DNA of 64,000 bases from Spisula solida. Taxonomy: Eukaryota; Mollusca; Bivalvia; Venerida; Mactridae. Numbering within the stretch: position 1 is the stretch's first letter; every line of letters begins with the position of its first letter. The position numbers were made by a program, and so were the translations under genes. The notes under the pieces are model-generated. The model was not told the origin of the DNA, searched no databases, and was given only the letters and a program-made list of their open reading frames with translations. This document shows positions 47,546 to 60,000 of this stretch, one piece after another. The stretch spans positions 2,130,501 to 2,194,500 of the forward strand of contig OX365952.1 of assembly GCA_947247005.1 (NCBI GenBank), in the 5' to 3' direction.

Positions 47546-50500
47546 AACATTTGACTGCCACAGGGAGTTGGCATTAGAACACATTGGTCAGTCCACATGG
47601 AGTTGACATCAGAATATATTAATAACTCAATAGGCCCTACACAGGAAGTTGACCTTAGAAGATATTGGTCAGTCTGCAGAGAGTTGGTCTCAGAAAACAT
47701 TGGTCAATCCACAGATAGTTGGCCTTAGAACACATTTGTCAGTCCACAGAGAGTTGCTCTTAGAAAACATTGGTCAATCCACAGAGAGTTGGCCTCAGGA
47801 CACATTGGTCAGTCCTCAGAGAGTTGGCCTCAAGACACATGGGTCAGTCCACAGAGCGTTGGTCTTTGAAAACATTAGTCCGTCCACAGAGAGTTGGCCT
47901 CAGGACACATTGGTCAGCCCACAGAGAGTTGGTCTTTGAAAACATTGGTCAGTCCACAGAGAGTTGGCTTCAGGACACATTGGTCAGTCCACAGAGAGTT
48001 GCTCTTAGAAAACATTGGTCAATCCACAGAGAGTTGCTGTTAGAAAACATTGGATATCCACAGAGAGTTGGCCTCAGGACACATTGGTCAGTCCACAGAG
48101 TTGGCCTCAGAACACATTGGTCAGTCCACAGAGAGTTGGCCCCAGGACACATCGGTCAGTCCACAGAGAGTTGGCTTCAGAACACATTGGTCAGTCCACA
48201 GAGAGTTGGCTTCAGGACACATTGGTCAGTCCACAGAGAGTTGCTCTTAGAAAATATTGGTCAGTCCACAGAGAGTTGGTCTTAGAAAACATTGGATATC
48301 AACAGAGAGTTGGCCTCAGGACACATTGGTCAGTCCACAGAGTTGGCCTCAGAACACATTGGTCAGTCCACAGAGAGTTGGCCCCAGGACACATCGGTCA
48401 GTCCACAGAGAGTTGGCCTCAGAACACATTGGTCAGTCCACAGAGAGTTGGCTTCAGGACACATTGGTCAGTCCACAGAGAGTTGCTCTTAGAAAACATT
48501 GGTCAGTCCACAGAGAGTTGCTCTTAGAAAACATTGGTAGTCCACAGAGACTTGCTCTTAGAAAACATTGGTCAGTCCACAGAGAGTAGCTCTTACAAAA
48601 CATTGGTCAGTCTGCAGAGAGTTGCTCTTAGAAAACATTGGTCAGCCCACAACAAGTTGGCCTCATGAAACATTGGTCAGTCAACAGAGAGTTGGTCTTA
48701 GAACATAGGTTAGTCCACATGGAGGTGGCATTAGAACACATTGGTCAGTCCACAGAGTGTTGGCATTAGAACACATTGGTTAGTCCTCAGGGAGGTGGCA
48801 TTAGAACACATTGGTTTGTCCTCAGGGAGGTGGCATTAGAACACATTGGTCAGTCCACAGGGAGGTGGCATTAGAACACATTGGACAGTCTGCAGAGAGT
48901 TGGCCTCATGCCACATTGGTAAATCCACAGAGGATTGGGCTTAGAACACATTGGTCAGTCCACAGAGAGTTGGTCTTCGAAAACATTGGTCAGCCCACAA
49001 CAAGTATGCCTCATGAAACATTGGTCAGTCCACAGAGAGTTGGTCTTAGAACATAGGTTAGTCCGCATGGAGGTGGCATTAGAACACATTGGTCAGTCCA
49101 CAGAGAGTTGGCATTAGAACACATTGGTAAGTCCTCAGGGAGGTGGCATTAGAACACATTGGTTTGTCCTCAGGGAGGTGGCATTAGAACACATTGGTCA
49201 GTCCACAGGGAGGTGGCATTAGAACACATTGGTTAGTCCTCAGGTAGGTGGCATTAGAACACACTGGTTAGTCCACAGGGAGGTGGCATTAAAACACACC
49301 GGTCAGTCCACAGGGAGGTTGCATTAGAACACATTGGTTAGTCCACAGAGAGTTGGCATTAGAACACATTGGTTAGTCCACAGAGAATTGGCACTAGAAC
49401 ACATTGGTTAGTCCTCAGGGAGGTGACATTAAAACACATTGGTCAGTCCATAGGGAGGTGGCATTAGAACACATTGGTAAGTCCACAGAGAGTTGACATT
49501 AAAACACATTGGTTAGTCTACAGGGAATTGGCATTATAACACATTGGTCAGTCCACAGGGAGGTGGCATTAGAACACATTGGTTAGTCCACAGAGAGTTG
49601 ACATTAAAACACATTGGTTAGTCTACAGGGAATTGGCATTATAACACATTGGTCAGTCCCCAGGGAGGTGACATTAGAACACATTGGTTAGTCCTGAGGG
49701 AGGTGGCATAAGAACACATTGGTTAGTCCACAGACAGTTGGCATTAGAACACATTGGTCAGTCCTCAGGGAGGTGGCATTAGAACACATTGGTTAGTCCA
49801 CAGAGAGTTGGCATTAGAACACATTGGTTAGTCCACAGAGAGTTGGCATTAGAACACATTGGTTAGTCCACAGAGAGTTGGCATTAGAACACATTGGTTA
49901 GTCCACAGAGAGTTGTCATTATAACACATTTGTCAGTCCACAGAGAGTTGGCATTATAACACATTGGTCAGTCCTCAGGGAGGTGGCATTAGAACACATT
50001 GGTTAGTCCACAGAGAGTTGGCATTAGAACACATTGGTTAATCCACAGAGTTGGCCTCATAACACATTGGTCAGTCCTCAGGGAGGTGGTATTAGAACAC
50101 ATTGGTTAGTCCACAGGGAGGTGGCATTAGAACACATTGGTTAGTCCACAGAGAGTTGGCATTAGAACACATTGGTCAGTCCACAGGGAGGTGGCATTAG
50201 AACACATTGGTCAGTCCATAGAGAGTTGGCATTATAACACATTGGTCAGTCCACAGGGAGGTGGTATAGGAACACATTGGTCAGTCCACAGGGAGGTGTC
50301 ATTAGAACAAATTGGTCAGTCTACAGGGAGGTGGCATTAGAACACATTGGTCAGTCTACAGGGAGGTGGCATTAGAACACATTGGTCAGTCTACAGGGAG
50401 GTGGCATTAGAACACATTGGTTAGTCCACAGGGAGGTGGCATTAGAACACATTGGTCAGTCCACAGGGAGTTGACCTTTATTAGAACACATGTGTTAGTC

Positions 50501-53500
50501 CACAGAGAGTTGGTCTTTATTAGAACACATTTGTCAGTCCTCAGGGAGGTGGCATTAGAACACATTGGTTAGTCCACAGAGAGTGGTCATTATAACACAT
50601 TGGTCAGTCCACAGAGAGTTGGCATTATAACACATTGGTTAGTCCACAGGGAGGTGGCATTAGAACACATTGGTCAGTCTACAGGGTGGTAGAATTAGAA
50701 CACATTGGTCAGTCCACAGGGTGGTGGCATTAGAACACATTGGTCAGTCCACAGGGAGGTGGCATTAGAACACATTGGTTAGTCCACAGAGAGTTGGCAT
50801 TAGAACACATTGGTAAGTCCACAGAGAGTTGGCATTAGAACACATTGGTCAGTCCACAGAGAGTTGGCATTAGAACACATTTGTTAGTCCACAGAGAGTT
50901 GGCATTAGAACACATTTGTTAGTCCACAGAGTTGGCTTCAGAACACATTGGTCAGTCCTCAGGGAGGTGGCATTAGAACACATTGGTCAGTCCACAGAGA
51001 GTTGGCATTAGAACACATTGGCCAGTCCTCAGGGTGGTGGCATTAGAACACATTGGTCAGTCCACAGAGAGTTGGCATTAGAACACATTGGTCAGTCCAC
51101 AGGGAGGTGGTATAGGAACACATTGGTCAGTCCACAGGGAGGTGTCATTAGAACAGATTGGTCAGTCCACAGAGAGTTGGCATTAGAACACATTGGTTAG
51201 TCCTGAGGGAGGTGGCATTAGAACACATTGGTTAGTCCACAGACAGTTGGCATTAAAACACATTGGTCAGTCCTCAGGGAGGTGGCATTAGAACACATTG
51301 GTCAGTCGACAGGGAGGTGGCATTAGAACACATAGGTCAGTCCACATGGAGGTGGCATTAGAACACATTGGTCAGTCCACAGGGAGGTGGTATTAGAACA
51401 AATTGGTCAGTCCACAGGGAGGTGGCATTAGAACACATTGGTTAGTCTACAGGGAGGTGGCATTAGAACACATTGGTCAGTCTAAAGGGAGGTGGCATTA
51501 GAACACATTGGTCAGTCTTCAGAGAGTTGGATTAGAACACATTGGTCAGTCCACAGGGAGTTGACCTTTATTAGAACACATGTGTTAGTCCACAGAGAGT
51601 TGGTCTTTATTAGAACACATTTGTCAGTCCTCAGGGAGGTGGCATTAGAACACATTGGTTAGTCCACAGAGAGTTGGCATTAAAACACATTGGTTAGTCC
51701 ACAGAGAGTTTGCATTAGAACACATTGGTTAGTCCACAGAGAGTTGGCATTAGAACACATTGGTTAGTCCACAGAGAGTTGTCATTATAACACATTTGTC
51801 AGTCCACAGAGAGTTGGTCTTTATTAGAACACATTTGTCAGTCCTCAGGGAGGTGGCATTAGAACACATTGGTTAGACCACAGAGAGTTGGCATTAGAAC
51901 ACATTGGTTAGTCCACTGAGAGTTGGCATTAGAACACATTGGTTAGTCCACAGAGAGTTGGCATTAGAACACATTGGTTAGTCCACAGAGAGTTGGCATT
52001 AGAACACATTGGTTAGTCCACAGAGAGTTGGCATTAGAACACATTGGTTAGTCCACAGAGAGTTGGCATTAGAACACATTGGTTAGTCCACAGAGAGTGG
52101 TCATTATAACACATTTGTCAGTCCACAGAGAGTTGGTCTTTACTAGAACACATTTGTCAGTCCCCAGGGAGTTGGCATTAGAACACATTGGTTAGTCCTG
52201 AGGGAGGTGGCATTAGAACACATTGGTTAGTCCACAGAGAGTTGGCATTAGAACACATTGGTAAGTCCACAGAGTTGGCCTCAGAACACATTGGTCAGTC
52301 CTCAGGGAGGTGGTATTAGAACACATTGGTTAGTCCTGAGGGAGGTGGCATTAGAACACATTGGTTAGTCCACAGAGAGTTGGCATTAGAACACATTGGT
52401 TAGTCCACAGAGAATTGGCACTAGAACACATTGGTTAGTCCTTAGGGAGGTGGCATTAAAACACATTGGTCAGTCCACAGAGAGTTGGCATTAGAACACA
52501 TTGGTTAGTCCTGAGGGAGGTGGCATTAGAACACATTGGTTAGTCCACAGACAGTTGGCATTAAAACACATTGGTCAGTCCTCAGGGAGGTGGCATTAGA
52601 ACACATTGGTCAGTCGACAGGGAGGTGGCATTAGAACACATTGGTCAGTCCACATGGAGGTGGTATTAGAACAAATTGGTCAGTCCACAGGGAGGTGGCA
52701 TTAGAACACATTGGTTAGTCTACAGGGAGGTGGCATTAGAACACATTGGTCAGTCTACAGGGAGGTGGCATTAGAACACATTGGCCAGTCTTCAGAGAGT
52801 TGGATTAGAACACATTGGTCAATCTACAGAGAGTTGTATTAGAACACATTGGTCAGTCTTCAGAGAGTTGGCCTTAGAACACATTGGTCAGTCCACAGGG
52901 ATGTAGCATTATGAAACATTTGTCCGTCCACAGGGACTTGGTATTAGAACACATTGGTCAGTCTACAGGGAGTTGCATTAGAACACATTTGTCAGTCCAC
53001 AGGGAGGTGACATTATGACACATTGGTCAGTCCTTAGAATGTTGGCCTCAGAACACATTTGTCAGTTCCCAGGGACTTGGTATAAGAACACATTGGTCAG
53101 TCCTCAGGGAGTTGCATTATAACACATTGGTAAGTCCACAGGGAGTTGGCATTATAACACATCAGTCATTCCAAAGGGAGTTGGCCTTAGAACACATTTG
53201 TCAGTCCCCAGGGAGTTGACCTTTATTAGAACACATGTGTTAGTCCACAGAGAGTTGGTCTTTATTAGAACACATTTGTCAGTCCACAGGGAGTTGGCCG
53301 TTAGTAGAACACATGAGTCAGTCCACAGGGAGTTGGCATTATAACACATCAGACTGTCCACAGGGAGTTGGCCTTAGAACACATTGGTCAGTCCACAGGG
53401 AGTTGGTTTTTATTAGAACACAAGTGTACGTCAGTCCACAGGGAGTTGGCATAAGAACATATTTGTCAGTCCACAGGAAGTTGGCCTTAATTAGAACACA

Positions 53501-53868
53501 TTTGTCAGTCCACAGGAAGTTGGCCTTTATTAGAACACATTTGTCAGTCCACAGGGAGTTGGTCGTTATAAGAACACATGAGTCAGTCCACAGGGAGTTG
53601 GCATTAGAACCCATTGGTCAGTCCTAGGGAATTAGCCTTAGAACACTTGGTCAACCCAGAGAGAGAGTTGGCATTGTAACACATTGGTCAGTCCACATGG
53701 AGTTGGTATTAGCACACATTGGTCAGTCCACATGGAGTTGGTCTTCAGAGTTTTGGCTTTAGAACACATAGGCCAGTCCACAGGGCATTGCCTTTGCATT
53801 ACATAGGTCAGTCTAACAGAAAACTGGGCTTAGAACACATTGGTCAGTCCACTGAGAGTTGGCATTGA
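47546..53868. repeat. 35-bp minisatellite, 6.3 kb, roughly 180 units
   Basis: The unit is AGTTGGCATTAGAACACATT followed by GGTTAGTCCACAGAG. Main variants are GAGGTGG for GAGTTGG, CCTCAGG or CTTAGAA in place of CATTAGAA, and TCAGTCC for TTAGTCC. Units follow one another with no unique spacer. Because 35 is not a multiple of three, all frames translate into similar peptides (for example LVSPQRVGLRTHWSVHREL), which explains the many ORFs up to 171 codons. The array probably lies in the first intron of the gene whose first coding exon is at 54007-54131. Confidence 0.95.
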
Positions 53869-54029
53869 ATAGGACACAAAGGAGAATAAGAATAGAAGCT
53901 TGTAATTACTCTATTGTAACATTTTTTTAAATTGCAATTTTAAGACAGATTAAATATTGGTACGTTCCCTTTAACAAAATGTACATTTAGTAAAATTACC
54001 TTCCAGGTTCCCACTGCAAGCTGACCACC

Positions 54030-57000
54030 ATGTCTCGTTCAATGCATTATGTGAAAGAAGTTGGTAATTTCTTTGGAATGAATAAAGCATCCTCGGAGCA
54101 ATGGAAGAGGGCCGCTGAAAAACAGATCAAGGTACTGGCGGGAGACTGGTTGTTTCTCAGTTAGAGCTCAGAAGTATATTTTTCATGGATGTAGAACTTG
54201 AAGAATTTTTCACAACATTCATGGAGACCATTTTGCTATTACTGTGCGGCTCCCAAATTCAGCTTTTGAAACAGTTAATAAAAGTTATATACTGGTGTCA
54301 ATATTGCAAAAATGTCTTTTAAAGACGAAATAGAAAAGTTACTTGTCTTGTTTTTTTGCAATAGTTTTTTACATACATTCATGTAATAATGGTTTCTTGT
54401 GTAGTGAGTTTAATAAGGATAACTAAAAATCTTGAGGTTCAGGTAATGTTTTTTTAATGTTTTTGGGAAAAAAATGACTTACAATTCCTAACATTCCTGG
54501 ATGCTGGTAAACGATTCTTGAAATAGGGAAATAGTTTATCAATAAGTTGATCAATAGTCAATTTTTTTACGAAAAATTATCAAAACCTGGTCGGCCATTT
54601 ATATAATATATATTATAAAATAAACCAAAATTTTAGATAATTAAAATAATTTATAAATTTATTTTTAGGATGGAGAATTTGGTTTGAATTTGAGACAATC
54701 GATGCACGGGCATGCACATCAATCAGGATCTAGTGGATTTCTTCAGGGAGCTGAAAAAATGTTATCAAAAATTGAGGCTTTTCAAGAATTAGAGGAAAAT
54801 CAAGAACAGGCGTTGAATGATAAGGTATTCAAACTTTTAAAAAAAGTAAAATTGCTGTTTAATTTAAAAAAAAATTGTTTAGACAGGATTGCAATGCGAT
54901 TGTATCCCACAAACTATTCTCATACAAATATTTTCTCTATACCAACTTGACAGTTAAAACATATGGTCTTGGCAGTTAAAGGGGTTAATGACAATACAGA
55001 ATACATCCGCACCTCAACCTATCGGGACCGATAATCGTCTAATTAGTAATATCGGCTTTAAAAGCCAATATTTATGGAGTTTTGAAACTGTGTCGACTCC
55101 ATTGAGCGTCAATTTTTTAAAAAAAATATGCAAGTTCCTGTGGTCCGTTATAGTCAGTTGTTGGTCCATCGGTTAAATAGTTATAGTCAGTAATTGGTTC
55201 ATCAGTTAAATGGTCATAGTCAGTTATTGGTCCGTCAGTTAAATTGTTACATTCAGTTACTGGCCCATCAGTTAAATGGTTATAGTCAGTAATAGTTATT
55301 GGTCCATCAGTTAAATGGTTATAGTCTATTATTGGTCCATCAGTTAAATGGTTATAGTCTATTATTGGTCTATCAGTTAAATGGTTATAGTCTATTATTG
55401 GTCTATCAGTTAAATGGTTATAGTCTATTATTGGTCCATCAGTTAAATGGTTATAGTCTATTATTGGTCTATCAGTTAAATGGTTATAGTCTATTATTGG
55501 TCCATCAGTTAAATGGTTATAGTCTATTATTGGTCTATCAGTTAAGTGGTTACAGTCAGTTATTGGTCCATCTGTTAAATAGTTATAGTCAGTTATTGGT
55601 CCATCTGTTAAATAGTTATAGTCGGTTATTGGTCCATCGGTTAAATGGTGATAGTCAGGTATTGGTCCATCTGTTAAATTGTTATAGTCAGTTATTGGTC
55701 TGTCAGTTAAATGGTTACAATCAGATATTGGTCCATCAGTTAATTGGTTATGATCAGTTATTGATCATTCAATTTAAATAGTTACAGTTAGTTATTGGTA
55801 CACAAGTTAAGTGGTTACAGTCAGTTATTGGTCCATCAGTTAAATAGTTACTATATAAATATCAGATGCCTGCCTGCGTGACATTGATATTGTCAACCCG
55901 AGGGCAGAATGTCATCCCGAGGCGAACACTATTATAAGTCTAGCAAAACGTTCACTGCTATGATAACCATAATTATAAACAGTAGGCATGACGGTGTTTT
56001 CATACATTGTTGTGTATCAATTTCACATTCTATTGTATGTGTAGGCCCCTAAGTTCATTTTGTGCATTTTGCCGATTTCTTTAACTAATAGATCATTTTT
56101 AAGAAATTATCTAGAACTTGTGTTATATAAGCAATAAATTAGCTTTTTACCATTTTCGTATAGATCTATAACTTTAAAAGTGCGCCAAACGTAACGTCGC
56201 GTTTTGACGTTATGACGTAATTGCTGATGACGTCATGACGTCTAACATACTTGTACATGATTGTTTTGTGTACAGTGTTCTTAATCTGGTGAAGTTGAAT
56301 AAAGGAAACGCATCGTTCTGAATACAGATTTGTTTAGTTGTCTTCTTTTGTCAGTCTATTTTTTAGAAAATCTTGTATAATTCAACAGTTAAAGAACTAA
56401 GATCGACGCAGTTACTTTCCCTTGCATGACATTGAAAATGTCAGGTCGATCACATGACCTGACAGTCAGTTTTTGGTCGATCACGTGTCATATTGGTTGG
56501 AACTGTCAATGACAGTCAAAATGTCTCTCTCTGGGGCAATGGGACTTTTGCATTGCAGAAAAAAGTGAGGTATAATAAAGTCTGTTATTGGTCCATCTTG
56601 TAAATGGTTATGATAAGTTATTGCTTCATCATTTAAGTAGTTATAATCTGTTATTGGTCTGTCAGTCATTGGTCCACCAATCAAATGGTTATAGTCTGTT
56701 ATTGGGCCATCAGTTAAATGGTTATATAGAGGATATTTGTTGATTTTGGTGTAAGATCGTATTTTATTTCATCAAGTGATCACAGAAAATATAATTTTAT
56801 GTGATCACGAGTGAAATAAAATTGATCTTTCACCGAAAATGGTACAGTAATTGGCTTAATTGGAAAAATCACGTCGAAATTGGAACGTCAAGCCGTGACA
56901 ATTGTGACGTCATAATGACGTAACGTACATTTTAAAGCCCGGCGCCGTTGACGTTACGTTTCTTTTTCTGAACGATACTGGAACCAGCTTCTAAACAGTG

Positions 57001-60000
57001 AAAATAACAAAGTGGTCATTTCACTGTTTTTTTCACTGTTATTTTCACTGAAAAATCTCCGTAATCCATTGAAAGCAAATAATAAAGTCATTTATATTGA
57101 TCATTCAGTTAAAAGGTTACAGTCAGTTATTGGTCCACAAGTTAAGCGGTTACAGTCAGTTATTGGTCCATCAGTTAAATATTTACAGTCTGTTATTGGT
57201 CCATCAGTTAAGTGGTTACAGTCAGTTATCTGTCCACCAGTCAATTGGTTATGATCTGTTATTGGTCCACCAGTCGAATGGTTACATTCAGTTATTGGTC
57301 CATCAGTTAAGTGGTTATAGTGTATTATTGGTCAATCAGTCAAATGGTTACATTCAGTTATTGGTCCACCAGTTAAATGGTTACAGTCATAAGTTATTGA
57401 TCGATTGGTTAAATGGTAAGGCGATTGGTATCATCCAACTCATTCTTTCTGAAAAGTTAAGTGTTGCTACACGCACTGTCAAACAGACTGTCAAAATATT
57501 TCAAAAAGCAAATCAGTCTTAATCAATTACAGAAAACCCTTTGTGAAAGTCAAATACTTAAGAAAACTGTGGATGATTTAATTGTTTAATTTTCTTTTTT
57601 AAATCATGTGATTTAACTTTTTATTCCCGATAAAGTTACAATATTGGATGATAATTTAGCAATAAAATTCTTCTAATAACCTCAAAATGTTCCAATGTTG
57701 TACAGGGTAGTGCGGACTCTAAGACATTGGACCATGTTGATGATGATGTAATTGAACAATCCCTATCACTGACCACTCCCAGCAGGACAAGAACTCGCTC
57801 TGTATTTAATGCAGCCTATGTCGAGGATGATGAAGAAGTCCAATGTCAGTCAACTAACAAAACTATGTCAGAAAGTCACAGAAAAGTTCAGTTTGGTGCT
57901 ATAGCCAGTGATGGTAACATTTTACATAATAGGAAGACAAGTGATCTTTCAGATAAACCTACAGTTTCCGTGCCAGAATTAGTCGCTCATAAGACAGCTC
58001 TTAAACAGACATCGGATCTGAATAAATTGTCAGACATGAAAACTCCTTTTGAAAAAGCAAAACTGATATTTTTTGACGAATATTTGAAGCAGCAGAATGA
58101 GTCAGTTAAAGAATCTAATGTTGATGACAGTGATGTTCAGGGGATGGAATCGGCAAAGTCAAGTGAACAGTCTTCTGAGAAGTTGCGCAATTCAGAGGGT
58201 GAAAGTGAACATGAACTTCAACATGGGGTAACAACATCACCTGAAGATTCTGATTGTTTATCAAATGATGACAAAGAAGCTGACAAAACATCTGACCAAC
58301 AGAAAAAGACAGTATGTAATATTGTATAATCTCAGTTTTCATAATGAATACTGTTAACCAATTTACTTTCACGAATACTAACTTTCGCGTTTATACTGAT
58401 CGTCGGCATATTCGCGACTACAATTTCACGTTTTTAAGTTTCCTGCAATGTCCATATTAATGTTTTAAGCACTTTCGTGGCGACTTAATTTCACGAAATT
58501 TTACCAATTTAATTGCGCAAAATAATTTCTTGGTTCACAGTACTCAACCTGTGTTCAGACACACGAAGGTCACGTATACTAATGGTCTTAAAAACTGAGA
58601 ATAGTGAAATAAAATGGTGAAGTCACTAGAAACAAGGGCTGTAAGATTAATTATGCTGCATGCTCAAAAATTTTGTCCCTCAAATTAATATAACTATTGC
58701 AAGAAATCTCATTGCAGATGATACATTACCAAGTCCAATAATTAAGGACTATTATAAGTTTGTATACTATTCATGCTAGAGAATATTGTCTGTCAGCGGC
58801 GATGGCCCAGTGGTAACATAAATCAAGAGGTTGTGGGTTCAATCCCCGCCATGGTAACTGGACTATATCTGAAATATTTATAATATATCCCGCTGTATCT
58901 GACCGTGTGTCATGCAAACTATCTGGGTAAAGGTGCCAGGAAGCTGTGTATTGGTGCTATACATCAGGCCCATTAAAGAACCAGACTGTTTATTCGAAAT
59001 AAGAGCTTGGCGCACTTCTGCAGCGTCAGACATGCCTGTATGTATGTAATGTCTATCTCTACCTTCAGGGGTTTTCTCTCAGTCTGTCCCTCTGGTAAGA
59101 TCATGCTGTATCTGCACTGGTAGAGGATGCACCTGCACCCTTGTGACTGCAACACTATAATTTAAAGTGCCTTTGAAAAAGAGGTGTTCGCATGAAAAAG
59201 GCACTATATAAATCTGGTATATTTAAATTTATTTCAGAGAGAATTGGGACCTGATGACCTAGCTTATGGTAAAGAGGCTTTGGAGCAGTATTATATTTAC
59301 AAACAGGTTTGTGATAACATAGGAAATTAACATAAATAAAAACATTAATCATTCCTTTTCATGGGTATTCAATTTTGTGAATAAAATAAGTGTTTCATCG
59401 CTTGAAAAAGAATGTATTTAGCTGAAAATATTGAACAATAGAGTAAATTATTAACAAATATTAGTATGCAGTAATAATTGTCATGACCAGAAGATTATGA
59501 GGTCAAAGGTCAATGTGACTGAACTACGACTATATTACAACCTCTTGAAAGTTGCCCTTTGTAGAGCAACATCCTCTCTGTAATGACATCTTCAAAATGT
59601 CCCCAAGTCGATATTTACTATAAAATCTGTAGAGCAACAACCTCTAAACAATGGTAAATTTTTGCATCCTACAAAGGGTCACTGTTGCTCTACAGAGGTT
59701 ATACTGTAGGCCTACTTGGCTGCCATGGGGGCATGCATGTTTCAAAACATCTAATTTAGCGTTTTTGTTTTCAGTATGAAAGGAAGGATAAACTATCTAC
59801 AGTGCAGTTTGAATTGGATGCGATTATAAGAGAATATGATTGGAAAATGAAAGCTGTTGATGATCTGATAGCAATGGCAAGAGGTACGTTACTATCCTAG
59901 CAGCTGTTGTCATTGATTATTCTAATACAACCAGAAGTTTAGTTTCACCTACATTGTATATAAACATAGAGGAATCCAAGGTGTGCATAAATTACAGGTA

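Noticed and set aside
47649..49117. ORFs of 60-171 codons rich in QSTESW / LVSPQRVG peptides
   Set aside because: They are read-through of the 35-bp minisatellite in all three frames; peptide periodicity equals 105 bp and no start context or exon structure supports translation.
47546..53868. CRISPR-like array
   Set aside because: Units are head-to-tail with no unique spacers, in a eukaryotic setting, and no cas genes are present.
55299..55781. 160-codon ORF with an 11-residue LNGYSLLLVHQ repeat
   Set aside because: The 33-bp unit is divisible by three, so any frame without a stop stays open. It lies in an intron of the plus-strand gene.
58795..58870. tRNA gene on the plus strand
   Set aside because: The B box is good, but the box spacing and 3' acceptor stem do not form a cloverleaf, and a SINE body and tail follow.
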